From assembly GCF_003286085.1 (NCBI RefSeq), contig NW_020825288.1:18104001-18168000 (forward strand): a stretch of DNA of 64,000 bases, given 5' to 3'. Each line of letters begins with the position of its first letter. Positions within the stretch are counted from its first letter, which is position 1. Positions 26,716 to 38,920 of this stretch are shown one piece after another. Under the pieces are notes generated by a model. It searched no databases, was not told the DNA's origin, and was given only the letters and a program-made list of their open reading frames with translations. Made by a program: the position numbers and the translations under genes. The stretch is from Drosophila persimilis. Lineage: Eukaryota; Arthropoda; Insecta; Diptera; Drosophilidae.

Positions 26716-27090
26716 AGGTATATACAAGGTCCCCTGGTGAAGATTCAAGGCATCTACAGTGACATTCTTAGTAACAATTTATCTGGAGATTAGGCCGATA
26801 ATTTGCCACTTACCTGGATATTTCAACAGGAGAACGACAAGTCGTGGCTTAACAAAGAGGGAATCAATGTTTTGCAATGGCCACCGTAGAGTCCCGACCT
26901 GAACCCTATAGAGAACTTGTGGCGAATTTTTAACCAAGTCGTTGCCCAAAAAAAACTGGCAAATAAAAAGAATTTGTGGCAAGAAGAATGGAAGAAAATC
27001 ACACCTCAAAAGTGCGCAGATGGCATTGTAGATTCAATGCCAAAGCGTTGCTCCACTGTTCATCCTACTCAATATTATAGAATTTTTTAA
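26716..27090 (+). pseudogene. Decayed Tc1-like transposase C-terminal fragment
   Basis: In one frame (26722-27090) the translation shows PLVKIQGIYSDIL, then WIFQQEND, then LQWPP and SPDLNPIENLW, followed by a basic tail ending YYRIF and a TAA stop. These are hallmarks of Tc1-type DDE transposases: QQDND around the second catalytic Asp, and NPIENLW containing the third acidic residue. Two in-frame stops, at 26791-26793 and 26887-26889, plus loss of the N-terminal half show it is dead. The PKH normally after QQDND is missing. Terminal inverted repeats and a TA target duplication were not recognised. It sits 2.2 kb upstream of Glut3 in the bxd-side DNA. Subfamily is undetermined. Confidence 0.85.
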
Positions 27091-29060
27091 CTTTTAACAA
27101 ATTTTAATTTTTTTTACCATTTTTTTCAGGTGGCTTAAGTATATGAGCAGGACATTTTGGAGATGGTTTCAGATTATTTAAGTTTTTCGTTGAGTATATA
27201 TTTTTATAACTTGGTTATTGTTGTATTCGAACCCAGACATATAAAACTAATGTGACACAAAAAATTGGAGCTGTGAAATAAAAACTTTTCTTGATTTTCG
27301 TTTAAATTCTTAAGTCTTAGTAGTAGCTAGTAGTATACGTGGACTATACGTGGATGTACTCAGTGAGAGACCCAGACGTGGGATATTAACGAAGTGATTC
27401 ATTTCGGAAAATATAACTGGCATCCATTTTTATTCGAATTTTGTGAGATAACATTTTGCGGCGCCATCCTTTACAAAAAGATAGTAACACATTACAACGA
27501 GTGTATTTTATAAGGGTTTCCTCCTGAGAAAACCCGGTTCCAAACGACAGCCCATCTCTCCTCCACCGATCCACCCATCCACCGCAGCGACAACATCATT
27601 AAAAATCGCTGCTTCACTTTTCTCAATTAAGTACTCGAATATCGTAATTTTGCGACTAAAATCTAATTTAGTTCGATGGCCAGGATATGTTCCAAGGAAA
27701 AGGAAACTTACTGCACATAAACGGAGGGGAGCGCTGGAGCACAGCATCACAGGAGCACAAGAGGTCGTAACAATATTTTCACGTTTTGCCTAAGTCCGGA
27801 ATGAGTTTTTGAAATTTATATGACCTTCGTGGGGCGTTCTGCCAGCCCCAACTCTAAGAGCGACCCATCCAATCCGCAAAAACGGCCTTGCAACGGCAGC
27901 GGCAAAGGCAGCGAAGGCAACCAACAGGCGACTGCCATTATTTTGATACTCAGGGCTATTAACGTTAATTTTCGTTAGTTGCGTAATACGTATTCGAAAG
28001 CACCCCACTCACACACCGATGCAGAAACACATCGAGTTCCATTACGAAACTCCCGAACCCGAAACACCAGACCAGAGTCACATCCACATTCGACTTCCTC
28101 TCGGGGGTAAACAAGCATCCACCATGACATGGTAGACTGTGGACTATGTGCCCCATCCCCAACCCCACCCCCACGCCCATTCCTATCCCGGCACCTGATC
28201 CTGCCTCAGCTCCCATTCCCAGTTGGGTCGGGTCTCTCACTGTGTCCGGAGACTGCCGGCATTAAGCAGATTTACGAGTACATGATTTTGCATGTTCAGG
28301 GCCCCCGATGCCATTTAGATTCGCTTAGGTACATTTTCATCCTTGCACCCACATAAGCTCGTTTAGACATCCGAACGAACACACATGTCGGTACGTGTGT
28401 GTATTTGCGTACGCATTTAATGGCCCATTAGTGCTATCAAATACGCATAAATATCTACACTCTGCCTCCGCCTCTGCCACACGGACAATACACACGGACA
28501 GACACTCGCACAAATTCAAAATACAGCTCCGGATGCGAATGCGAATGCGAAATACGGAAACGGAAAGCGGAAAGCGGAATTCAGGGGCAGGAGCAGAGCA
28601 AGGGTACATACATATTTGAACACCTACGAGTGCTCGTATATGTATGTGTGATCGTAGAAGCAAACAAATATTTGCAGATGCCAGTTTATTGCCGAATTGG
28701 TATCCCAGTCCTCCATGGTACTTTATCCGGCAGTATGCGATTTATAAATGCAATATTGCATAGCCTCCCCCCGGTAGATGTGGTACCCTTTCGCTAGCAA
28801 TGTGTTCTATAATTACTTGTTGTGCTATGTGGACAGATCAAAAACGCTTCCTGCCTCGTATTATTTTGAAGAGAAAGCTCAAGTGACAGCTGAATATTCA
28901 CCTCCCTTTGATATCGGCATTTGATTAGTAGTAGTATTTGGATTACGAGTCAATGTCAATATCAATGATGAAATGTATAGGGCTTCAATATTTTGTAATT
29001 TACTCTAGGAAATACTAACAACTAAATATGGTTAGGCTGTTCCTCGAATCTGTACTTTAT
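27091..29060. other. Intergenic DNA upstream of Glut3
   Basis: No gene recognised. 27100-27330 is AT-rich and may include the 3' end of the Tc1-like element. CCCCAACCC/CCCAC repeats at 28145-28175 and GAATGC repeats at 28535-28575. Immediately upstream of Glut3 a TATATTTAA at about 29082 could act as a TATA-like element, but no initiator can be fixed. Confidence 0.4.
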
Positions 29061-29148
29061 CCGGTCATCCCTTCTTCATGGTATATTTAATAAGGAAGCG
29101 TAGTCGTATTATTATTACCTTTCTGTGCGCTTTCGAACAATACAACAG

Positions 29149-29215
29149 GTAAATGATCAAAATTCGCATAGTTCATGTAATTATTATAGCATATATGTAT
29201 GTATATTTTCCACAG
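29149..29215 (+). other. Putative 67-bp intron in the Glut3 5'UTR
   Basis: CAACAG|GTAAATG at the left and TTTTCCACAG|AAG at the right give consensus Drosophila donor and acceptor sites 67 bp apart. That is the usual short-intron size, ending 40 bp before the Glut3 start codon. No transcript evidence is available. Confidence 0.5.
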
Positions 29216-29255
29216 AAGACATTTTTGGACATTAGTGGCGTAGAAGAGTAAGATT

Positions 29256-30794
29256 ATGGTGTTTGGATGGTTGTGTAGCCAACCGGAAACAGAATCACAG
29301 CCTCCATCAAGAACAGACGCCCTAAGAACAGAGCCTCAATCGTCCCAGCCGCCACATGTGACGATTCCAGCGGTCAGTGATTTTACCAAGGGCGAAGACA
29401 ATACGGGTCAGTGTTTGGCAACGGTAGTTAGCAATATTTGCACCTTTTGCTTCGGCATCGCCATTGGGTGGTCGGCCCCAGCTAAGGCGTTGGTTTTGGA
29501 CCATAGCGCGTACAGCTTCTCGCCCTCTAAGCAGGAGTGGAAATGGGTGTGCGCCCTGCTGACCCTGGGGGCGGCGAGCTGGAGCATTCCGATGGGACTG
29601 CTGATGAAGAGCATGGGCTGCAAGAAGGTAATGATCCTGCAGCTGGTGCCCATTGGCCTGGGCTGGAGCATGCTGATCTTCGCCAAGAATGTTAGCATGC
29701 TCTACGTGGGACGCTTCATGCAGGGAATGTGCGGTGGGGCGCTCTGCGTGGTAGTGCCAGTCTACACTGTCGAGATCAGTCAAGTCCGACATCGGGGGGC
29801 GCTTGTCTCTGTTTTCCACGGGGCCTTCATTCTGGGCGTGATTTACAGCTCCGCAATAGGCAGACTCCTGGACCTGTGGATCATCAACATCGTCAACCTG
29901 GTGCTGCTGCTCCTCTGCTTGCTGCAGTTCCTGATCCCCGAGTCGCCATCCTACTACTGGGCGCGCGGTAACTATTCTCGGGCCAATGAGAGCTTGCACT
30001 GGCTGCGGGGCAAATATTACGACACCAGGAAGGAGATGCGGCAACTGATGCTCGAGGGAACGAGAAGCGAACTAGCACTCCAGCAGAACATTATGCTCGG
30101 ATTCAAGCGCCGAAAGACGAGGCGCAGCTTGTGCCGGGCGTCGTCTTTGACCATCATGCAGACACTCAGCGGGTCCACGGTCTTTGTCTTCTACTCGACC
30201 CACATCCTGGTCAGCATGCACTTGAGCTACGAGAGCGCTGCTGCCTTGGCAGTGGCCGAGATATTCGGCTTTCTGGTCTGCTTCATGCTAGTAGACCTAG
30301 CCGGTCGTCGGCCGCTGTTGATTATCACCTCGCTCGTCACCTTCGTCTGCACGTTGTACACGGGCCTCTGCTTCAAGCTGAAGCTGATAACCGACCATGA
30401 GAACAGCGTTCCATGGGCATCCCTGGTTTCCATGTCCTTGTGCGCGGCCACCTACACCGCTGGTCTGGGCCCGCTGACTTGGCTGATCAATGTGGAGCTC
30501 TTCGTGAAGCCAATGCGTCCGCTGGGATGCTCCTTGAGTGTCACCTTGAACTGGCTAACGGCATTCGTTGTGGTCATATGGTATGGATCTGGCCACGAAC
30601 AACGACTGGCCAAGCCGGGAGTCTTCTTTCTGATGGCCACAGTCTCGCTGCTAGTGTGCATATATGGTATAATATTTTTGCCTGAAACCAAAGATCTGAC
30701 GCCTCAAAAGATCCAGCAGAAGCTAGGGGGCTTTATGAACACGAGAAACGTGGCATCAATCGACGATTCCAGCAGCGACGATTCTGACGACTGA
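29256..30794 (+). CDS. Glut3: Glut3-like sugar transporter (major facilitator superfamily)
   Basis: A 512-residue, uninterrupted frame for a 12-helix sugar-porter-family membrane protein. Recognisable motifs: GRFMQGMCGGALCVVVPVY at about 152-170 followed by EISQVRHRG (to 181); PESPSYY at 228-234 closing the N-half; QTLSGS at 302-307 (usually QQLSGIN); DLAGRRPL at 347-354; GPLTW at 405-409 (usually GPIPW); and PETKDLT at 476-482 after helix 12. The loop 2-3 GRR/K motif is reduced to GCKK (121-124). The first 50 or so residues are polar and cytoplasmic; the tail ends in an acidic Ser/Asp run. Size and motifs fit a glucose/trehalose-type facilitator, and the position inside the Hox complex identifies it as Glut3. 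In D. melanogaster, Glut3 is expressed mainly in testis and can be deleted without visible phenotype. The altered substrate-site motifs make the true substrate uncertain. The ATG at 29256 is the only sensible start; the next in-frame Met is past helix 1. Confidence 0.92.
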   Translation: MVFGWLCSQPETESQPPSRTDALRTEPQSSQPPHVTIPAVSDFTKGEDNTGQCLATVVSNICTFCFGIAIGWSAPAKALVLDHSAYSFSPSKQEWKWVCALLTLGAASWSIPMGLLMKSMGCKKVMILQLVPIGLGWSMLIFAKNVSMLYVGRFMQGMCGGALCVVVPVYTVEISQVRHRGALVSVFHGAFILGVIYSSAIGRLLDLWIINIVNLVLLLLCLLQFLIPESPSYYWARGNYSRANESLHWLRGKYYDTRKEMRQLMLEGTRSELALQQNIMLGFKRRKTRRSLCRASSLTIMQTLSGSTVFVFYSTHILVSMHLSYESAAALAVAEIFGFLVCFMLVDLAGRRPLLIITSLVTFVCTLYTGLCFKLKLITDHENSVPWASLVSMSLCAATYTAGLGPLTWLINVELFVKPMRPLGCSLSVTLNWLTAFVVVIWYGSGHEQRLAKPGVFFLMATVSLLVCIYGIIFLPETKDLTPQKIQQKLGGFMNTRNVASIDDSSSDDSDD

Positions 30795-30807
30795 GCGATA
30801 TTTTCCC

Positions 30808-30813
30808 ATTAAA
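30808..30813 (+). other. Candidate Glut3 poly(A) signal (ATTAAA)
   Basis: The common variant ATTAAA lies 14 bp after the Glut3 stop codon. No canonical AATAAA is seen in the next 100 bp or so, so the 3'UTR may be very short. Confidence 0.4.
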
Positions 30814-30829
30814 TCTTAAATACTCTTGA

Positions 30830-33800
30830 AATTTAATGCCTATGAGTACTCTTCACAAAGCCTAAGGAACGTAAAGTTACGGTATTTTATCATGACTTTT
30901 AAATGTAAAAGAATTGAAATTATAAGATTGGTGAGCTTAATTACACGTAGTTTTAGTGATCCTTGGGAGATTACGAAATGACCGCTTCCTCGTGTACTTA
31001 TGAACGATATTACTGGATCCTAAATCACTTTGGCTTATCTTTGCCACGACGATTTCTGTTTTCTGCGCATTTTTCCATGCTCGCGTAATTAAAAGTTATG
31101 TTTTACACTGTAAATTCATTGGGAATCGTGGCACATTTATGAATTTATGCGCCGTTGTCGCTGAAAGCTGCTTCGTCAGGAGTCCAAGCGACGGAGCGGA
31201 ATCCAGTTGCAGAGCGGGTGCGGCGATATCGGACGGACTCAGAGTGGGACGACTACATACTCGAACTTGTATACTGGAGTGTATAAATATTAATTTGCAT
31301 TTTGTCACATGATTTAGACTGCCATTAAGTCCAATTAATAAGCCACTGCACAGACGCCAACGCAAAGACTCGTCGCCATTTCCCCGCACGATCATGTTCG
31401 ATGTACATTGTACAAGTACAAGTATTGTATATTCATACACAAGTGTGACGATTCGTTCTTCCACTTGGATCAATTCAATTGCTGGCTGGCTGGCCTGGCT
31501 GATTATTTATCCGCGTTTAATTCAAAAAATGCGTCTGCTCACCTGTCGCCATAGATACCCAATGCCCAGATGCGCGTACCTTCCCACGAGCTCAGCTCCG
31601 CATGCAAATCGAACCAAGTCGGATCCGCCCCTGGCAGGGTTGACATTCTGTGGCCGCAAATATATGAGGCACCGTAAAAATAGTTTACGACTTTTAATTA
31701 CGGACGCAGCGTGAGGTCGGAGTCCAAGACCAAGTGGTCTTGCTTCTGGGCAGAGGCAGGCCGTAGATCGCGACAGAGCGGACAATGGCAGAGCGGGCGG
31801 AGAGATGCCTGGCAGTGGGATGGGACCTTTTATATACTCGTACCTTTTGTTTCAGTTGTTGTGTTTTTTTCCTACGTAATTTATTGTTTTTTTAAGCCTC
31901 CATTTTGGTGGCTGGTCCTGGTCTTTATAATTCCTTTGAATTATATCTCAATTCATTCCCCCCAATAAATTTGATAAATTTCTCATTTCGCTTACCTGAC
32001 CCGCTGGGTTCTCCGAACCGATCGCCATGCCGCTGGGGCATAAATTAATGGAGGACTCCGCCATGTGGTCAGACCAATGCCAGTCTCAGGGGCTGATTAA
32101 AATGTTCGGCTCGAGCTGGGTTAGGTTCCCCGATCGTTAATTATTAAGGTGACTCGCTTGCTTGTGCACTTCTCGACGGAAATTTAAATGTATAATTTCA
32201 TTGGCTGAAATGGAAAATTAATTATTCCAGTAAACGTTTACAACGGAATGAACAAAGAGAATTCAAATTGAATCATAATGAGTTGCATTCGCTAATTGAA
32301 TCGAGATTCGAAGATCCAATCAGATAAAACTTGATGAACAACTGTACTGTTGTTGAGAGATGCTGGTACAACAAACTTGCACAATGGATATTTTTGTGCC
32401 ATTTTCGATGGATCCAAGAGACTTTTTCCTCATCAGTTCCGTTGTCATGTGGTGTCTCATACACACATATGTGAATGTATAAATCCGCATCTGATAAACC
32501 CCGAATACACTCAATTTGTGTGAGCTGACTTCATTTCGCCTTAAGTCGCTGTTGGCCATGTCCAATGCCACTACTTGCCCTGGAAAGGAGTCCAGAAGAA
32601 GCGCATGTGCATAACCGCCCACTTGTGCGGAGGCAACTTTTCTTTGGCTGCGTTTTGGCGAGAGGGACGGCAAGACGCCAGCGCCAGAGCCAACGAAGGT
32701 GAAACCGAAAGCCACTCGCTGTGCACGGCCCCGACTGCGGCAGGAGCCCGTCCTCGTATTGATTTTAGTGGCGCTTTTACGCGCGATTATCGTTTAGTCG
32801 GCGATGCCCGAAGTATTACGAGAATTGTTATGGCTACCGAAATGGCTCCAAACGATGCTCCCAGCAATTGGCGTCGAAGAAGACGACGGCAGCAACGGCA
32901 ACGACGACGGCGACGAAGATGAGGACCAAGGCACAGACGACGTTGTCGTCCTCTTCGGCTTGAGGCCACCAGAGCCAGAAAGGCAGAGAGAAGCGGACAG
33001 ATCCAACGGACAGACGACACCAGCCGAAGGTCGGTGATTCGGGGGAGGAGAACGTGTTAGCTTGGAAAAGTTGGACCACCAATGAGTGGTTGTCACTTTA
33101 CCGTCGGGAGATATCTATGCATATTTGTGATATCTTTCATCCTTGCAAGCCCTCGAAAATTGTAACATTCCAAGAGATGCTACAACAACAATAATATATT
33201 ATATGTATATATATCTTTATATAGAAAGGTGCTAAAATTCAAATACCCGTAACAAAAATGTATTTATTCTATAAGTTAGATATAAATATCAACCAAGAAT
33301 ACTCAAGATAGCTTTATTTATGGTTCATTGGATAAATACAACTTGAAATATAAAGAACTATATAATTTGATTCCATTTTGGGAACTAACCAAATTACTTC
33401 TTTATTGATTTTATCTTCACTGGCTGAGCCATGTCGTGTGCTATCGTACTTAGTACAAGTGAAAATGCTGACAGGGTAAAACCAACTTTTAGGATTCTTT
33501 TAAACTCATTATCGATATAAATGAATCTGTATTATTCGTTCGCCTTCCGTGCAGCTTAGAATAGATTTTAGAATATTGTTGAAATGTTGAAAATATAGAT
33601 TTTCTTATTGAGTACTTTTGCACAAAGTACTGTGGTTTGGCCGTGGACAAACACTTTCACGGCAGAAACTCGTGAAGATAAGCGACCCGAAGGCAGAAGA
33701 ATTGGAGAAAACGGGAAAACGCTGCTGAGCCGATAGGATGCATGAAAATTGCTTTCATATTTCAGGTTGATAATGGGTTCCTTATGTGAATTTACAAAAC

Positions 33801-36800
33801 ATTAAAGCTTCTGCTGCCGTGTTCGAGGCATACATAATTTGGGCGAAAAGCAATTCCCGTTAATGGCGCAAAATCCCAAAAGGATAAGGCGGCGAAAAAA
33901 GTGTTCACCCGCGTCCCTCCGCTGCAAACGAACGGAAATGGCAAAAGGACATCCGAAGATACCAGCACGATACGCGGTTCGGGATGTCGGACGCGGGATG
34001 GAGCGCCTCCAGCTCCTGCCCCAGTCGTGGCGTCGCCAGCTCCTAGTTGTTTATTGTAATGGGCGTTGTAGCGGCGCCGTAGGACGAAGGACCCCTCTCC
34101 TCCCACCACACCCGGCATTTTGGGGGCTGCGTTCCCTGCCAAGGATGAACGAGGCCATAAACGAGATTAAGAATGCTGCTCGCGGTGGCTGAGGCTGCGC
34201 CAAGGAAAACGACAGGGCAAAAGAAAAACGATATTCGCTGGGCAGGGCAGGAAAGTGGAACCGGGCCAGGTACAGGGGTCCTTGCGCTGCTCCTGGCCCT
34301 GGAACTTCGTGACTTGGATTCGATTTTCTTCTATTGGTCTTGTGGGAAATACCAAGAATAATTTCGAGCATCTTTTTACATTCTCTTCTCCCACTTTGTT
34401 GTGTATTTTTTACGCCCTGGAAGCCAGGGACACACGGTGGCCCAAGGACTCGAATTTGGATTTGTCTGTGTATCCGTGAGCATACAAAATTTTAGTCGGA
34501 TCATCACACTGTGATGCACCTTGTGTCTGCTCGGGTTTTTGCAGTTCCAAGTGCTTCGAACTTCATAGCTCACTGCCGTGAAATATGAAATAGTATTTTC
34601 TCTCTTTGTGTTCCTGGCAATTAACCTTGGTCGAGTTTTTAGTGGTATGGTCCGCTGCGGTGGATTACTAAGTGTAAAAAATGAGCACCGTGACACAGCC
34701 GAGAACAACCTGCTATTGAATATAAAAATGTCTCGTCCTTGACAAACCAGCCCAGCGACGGCACTAAAACATGAGTATAAACTATGATCTGTTACTGAGG
34801 TCCCATGCATTTAATAAAAGTAAAATTATATATATACATAAGTACATGAAGGCATTGAACGCAGTCTTCAAGATTATAGATACATTTCTTGAAAACTATT
34901 TAGGACCAGTTTATAAATATTGATACATCTTTACATTGCATTTCTGTTGAAATATCCCTGATCAGACACACATAACATTTTGGGTACCTTTTAATGGAAA
35001 CTCTTTTCTCAAAATTTAAAATTATAATGCTACATTATTACTAATTGTTCCCTTAGAACAAATGGTTCTACTGATTTTCACTTATTAGTCCGGAGTATTG
35101 TAAATAGCTGAAATGTTACACCTTATTACTCTGATTGAAGTCGGTAAAATTGTTTATTTACATCGGTTCATGGTAGTTTGTCCTTATTACTCTGTCTAAA
35201 ACCCAATATATTTATTAATTTCTAATGACAATTAGTTATCCCTAGTTAATTCTGAGCTATTGTTTTTCGATAACTATATATATATACTCTAGGATATTCA
35301 GTAACCATAATTTAAATTTTGTAAAGTAATGGCGTATAATATTGTGAAGGGCACACAAAGTTGTTTACCTGAGTCTGCGATCTTACCAAGTGCCTATAGT
35401 GGCCATATCCGAGCTAACGACTACATCCTGTTGCATACCAAATGCTAGGGGGAGCTTAATCCGACCGTTCAAATGCTTATCTTTCAATATAGAGCGTCGT
35501 TAAGCTGAAAGCGAAACGCTCTCAGAATTTTCAACGACTTCAACGCGGCCAAATTAAACGGGGCAGAGGAGGACAGGGGAACAGAAGGACAGTAACAGCT
35601 GCAAAAAATTAAATGCAAATTAGAAAAACTCTCAAAAATACAATCGCATTAGTCTCAGATGTGAGAAATGTGATATAGGAATATCCCCCACCCTCAGCCC
35701 TCCACAGATATACTCGTAGTATCTTCGAGCAACTGCGGCTGTGTGTGTTTCCGTACAGCTATGTGTACGGGTGTGCAAAGTAATTTTTCTTGAGACTCAG
35801 ACTCCATCCCATCTCCATCTCCCAGCAGAAAAAGCAATTTAGTAAGCTGCTGGGCCGTGATGAGGGAGGGGCACCGAGACCAACAGTGAAGCCATGCCAC
35901 AGGCCGCAGCGGGGAAAATGGAAGAGCAAACCCAATTTTCCTGCTTGGGGCGAAGCACGGCCAAATGGAATCTGCTGCTGCTGCTGCTGCTGCTGCTGTG
36001 GCCCAAGCTACGTGCGCCCCAAGAAGCGCGCGCAACTTCCCAATAAATCTTCTTTACGAGCGCACACTCTGGCAACAATGGCCATGCCCGCCCGCTACCA
36101 CCCCATCCCCATCCCCATCCACCAGCCCACCCACAGAAAATGAACCTAAGCAAACTATTCGAATGCCATCTCAGGCTCTAAGACGATGCCCCTTCTCCTG
36201 GTACAGCTTCGGCTCCGGCGGAAGAAGAAACAGTTGGCTGCCAAAGAAATGCGGCTAAGCAAACAACGGACCTAGGGGTGGGTTCTGGTTCTGGTTCTGG
36301 TTCTGGCGTGGCAACCAGCCATCTTCCTCTCCACCGCCATCGATGCGGCTCTCTCGCTCTCCGTGCTGCTGCTCTCCACTCAGGAACTCCGCACAGCCAC
36401 CCCCGGAGCAGCGGCAGCGGCAGCGGCATCGGCTTCCGGCAACGTCGGCAGCGCTGGCGGCAGCTGCCCGAATGCGAACGCACGAAATGGAAAAAAATGG
36501 CATTTAAGAAAAGCGAAACGAGAAAAATAAGGAGCTAAACGACTTTGGAAATTCCATTTGAGCAAACAACAGGCAGCGCCTCCTGCTCCCACCCAGCCTC
36601 TGCAACTTTGGCATTTGGCAAGAGGGAGACGAAGCGGGAGCTGGGTCCTGCTTGGGCTCTGCCTCTGCAAGAACCAGGTTTGCCTCCAACAATAACTAGA
36701 AGCCGACTCAACAATTTTCAAGCTTTAAGTTGCGTTCATGAACTTTAGAAATACATCGAATACAGATCCTTCGAAACATCTGGCTAACTAAATCCGTTGT

Positions 36801-38870
36801 TGATTATATCCAGTGATCATCCAATCAACACAGAATTGACTTGTGGAATTTCGAGCAGTCTGCTGCTTATGCAGCTCGAAGGTTTAATTAGCTAAATAAA
36901 TAACTAGATTCTTTATATATACATAAACATATACATAAACATATGTACATATACATATTTTATATACATAACTATAATAATAATACGTATAGTTTGAAGA
37001 CGGCCACTCAAAATATTAAAACCTCTAGTCATACACATGTCTATATACTTGATCACATTCCTGTGCAAGCATATAGAAGTTAAGCAGCACAGTCAGATAT
37101 TGAAATACTTACGGACATATGAATATATACGAGAATGTATGTATGTATTTACTCGTAAGTACGGATACACATGTGTGCACTTTGTGTGGAGAAGGAGCCG
37201 CAATAATGCAAATGGCAAAAGACCCGAGCCATCGGCATCCGATCCAATATTTGCGCCAATAAATAAATTTAATGTACAAACTCCGGGCATGCGAGAGCAT
37301 ATTAAAAATGAAAATTATCTTCTGCCCGAAGCTTGCCAAGCACGCATATTCATGTCCACACAGGCACCTCCGGACCACCCCAGACCCGCCCACACATGCT
37401 GGCGTGGATGGGGGTATGGGGTATGGAGTGTGGGGGTCTGCGCATTTGCATAAATATAATTACGGGACGGGAAATTTAAAATTGCATCCAGTGGAAAAAA
37501 ATATTCATGCGCAAATTGAAATTATTATGCTGAATACCATTAAAGTGCACAAATAAAATGAGCCAAGCAGACGGAAGAGGCTCTCCGGAGGAGTCAGAGT
37601 CCGCAGAAGAAAGCTGGAAAAATTTGAACTCCTTGCCCTTAATTGCAAAAAATCCATTTAATTCTTATTTATTATTAGAAATATTTCTGCAAGTATAATA
37701 ATATCAGGGCTATTATAATATATAATTATATTAAAATATATGAGCATACATACGAGTACATTCATAAATATATGCTACACATATATGTAGACATTCAGGG
37801 AATCGACGGATACGACTTATAGCTATCTGCATAGATATATCTACATTATATAGATTATACAGATTTCCAAATTCAGAAATTGATCTATTCTTATAAATTA
37901 ATAGCAAAGAATAGATCGCTTTATAGGCAGAGCCGTCATATTACTCGTATATTCCATGTGTATTTGGCATGTCGCGCAAATATTAAAAGTATAAATGAAA
38001 GCTTCCAAGACAATGCGTGCGCCTTAACGACCTAAAAGACAATCCAAAGCACACTTCACAGTGTCTGCTATGTCTACTGCTCTTCCAGATTGAGGAAAGT
38101 CGAAGGGACTACACGCAAGCCAATTGAATGGCGAGGCGAATGAAGGGAGAGGAAGGTGGGGCTTGAGAATGGCTTTCATATTTATGCATTGTAAGGACAT
38201 TAGATGCTCGCACATCAGATTCGATGGTACACACTCTGTACGTGTTAATATCCTCGAGTCGCATGCCGCCCTGCATGGAACCGTTGTAAAAATGAAATGC
38301 CATTGCAGTTGTTTCATCTGGGGCTGGTGTTGGCTGGCACAACTCCGATTGGGCGCTCGTTCGCGTTGCCATGGAGATGGAGGACAAGTGGTGCGTATTC
38401 ATTAAAACTTTATAATCACCAAACACGAACGATACGTGATTCGATTGCCAAGTGAGTCGCACCACCCATTTATCGTACATGAACTCGCAAAGAAGCTCTG
38501 GCTATCAGAAGAACATATGGAAAGGTTGAGCATGTTTTATGTTTACACAGTTAACATACCTATATGAGACACTTGGATATTCTTAATATAAGATTCATAC
38601 ATTCGTACAAACGTACATTGTACATACATATATTAGGTAACGTAACACAATACTCAAGGAGCAAATTTAAGACCACCTGCCCTTCGGATGAGCAACTTGA
38701 TGTCAGAGGTTTTAAGAACTAGAGAAATCGGGTGAAAATATCTTGGGACATGGCGTCAGGGACATAAGTACTTAGCCCGCCCGCGCCAGTATCGCAAAGA
38801 GATTTACTATCGTTTTGACGGCTACTGTCGAAATTTCAGCCGAATCGGACTCGTAGGACCCATCTGATGC
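30830..38870. other. Intergenic DNA between Glut3 and the repeat-rich zone
   Basis: No protein gene supported. It contains CAG repeats (35972-35998), GGTTCT repeats (36284-36307), GGCAGC repeats (36405-36428) and long AT-rich stretches (33170-33380, 34800-35330, 36890-37030, 37660-37880). GC-richer islands with TTTATGGC/GCCATAAA motifs at 31100-31800, 32560-33030 and 33830-34200 look like regulatory DNA. Whether they belong to bxd or iab-2 is unknown. Confidence 0.4.
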
Positions 38871-38877
38871 ACATCGG

Positions 38878-38920
38878 CGAGGGGGAACGTTGTAAGTTGC
38901 TGCGGACACCGCAACTCTAC
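38878..38920 (+). repeat. Fragment of a dispersed repeat
   Basis: CGAGGGGGAACGTTG followed by AGTTGCTGCGGACACCGCAACTCTAC resembles, from memory, a dispersed repeat frequent in obscura-group Drosophila. A related copy in the window at 41970-42044 shares the CGAGGGGGnAAnGT block and a CTCTAC end. Confidence 0.45.

Noticed and set aside
29322..30044. 240-codon minus-strand frame
   Set aside because: Antisense shadow of Glut3, caused by its third-position GC bias.
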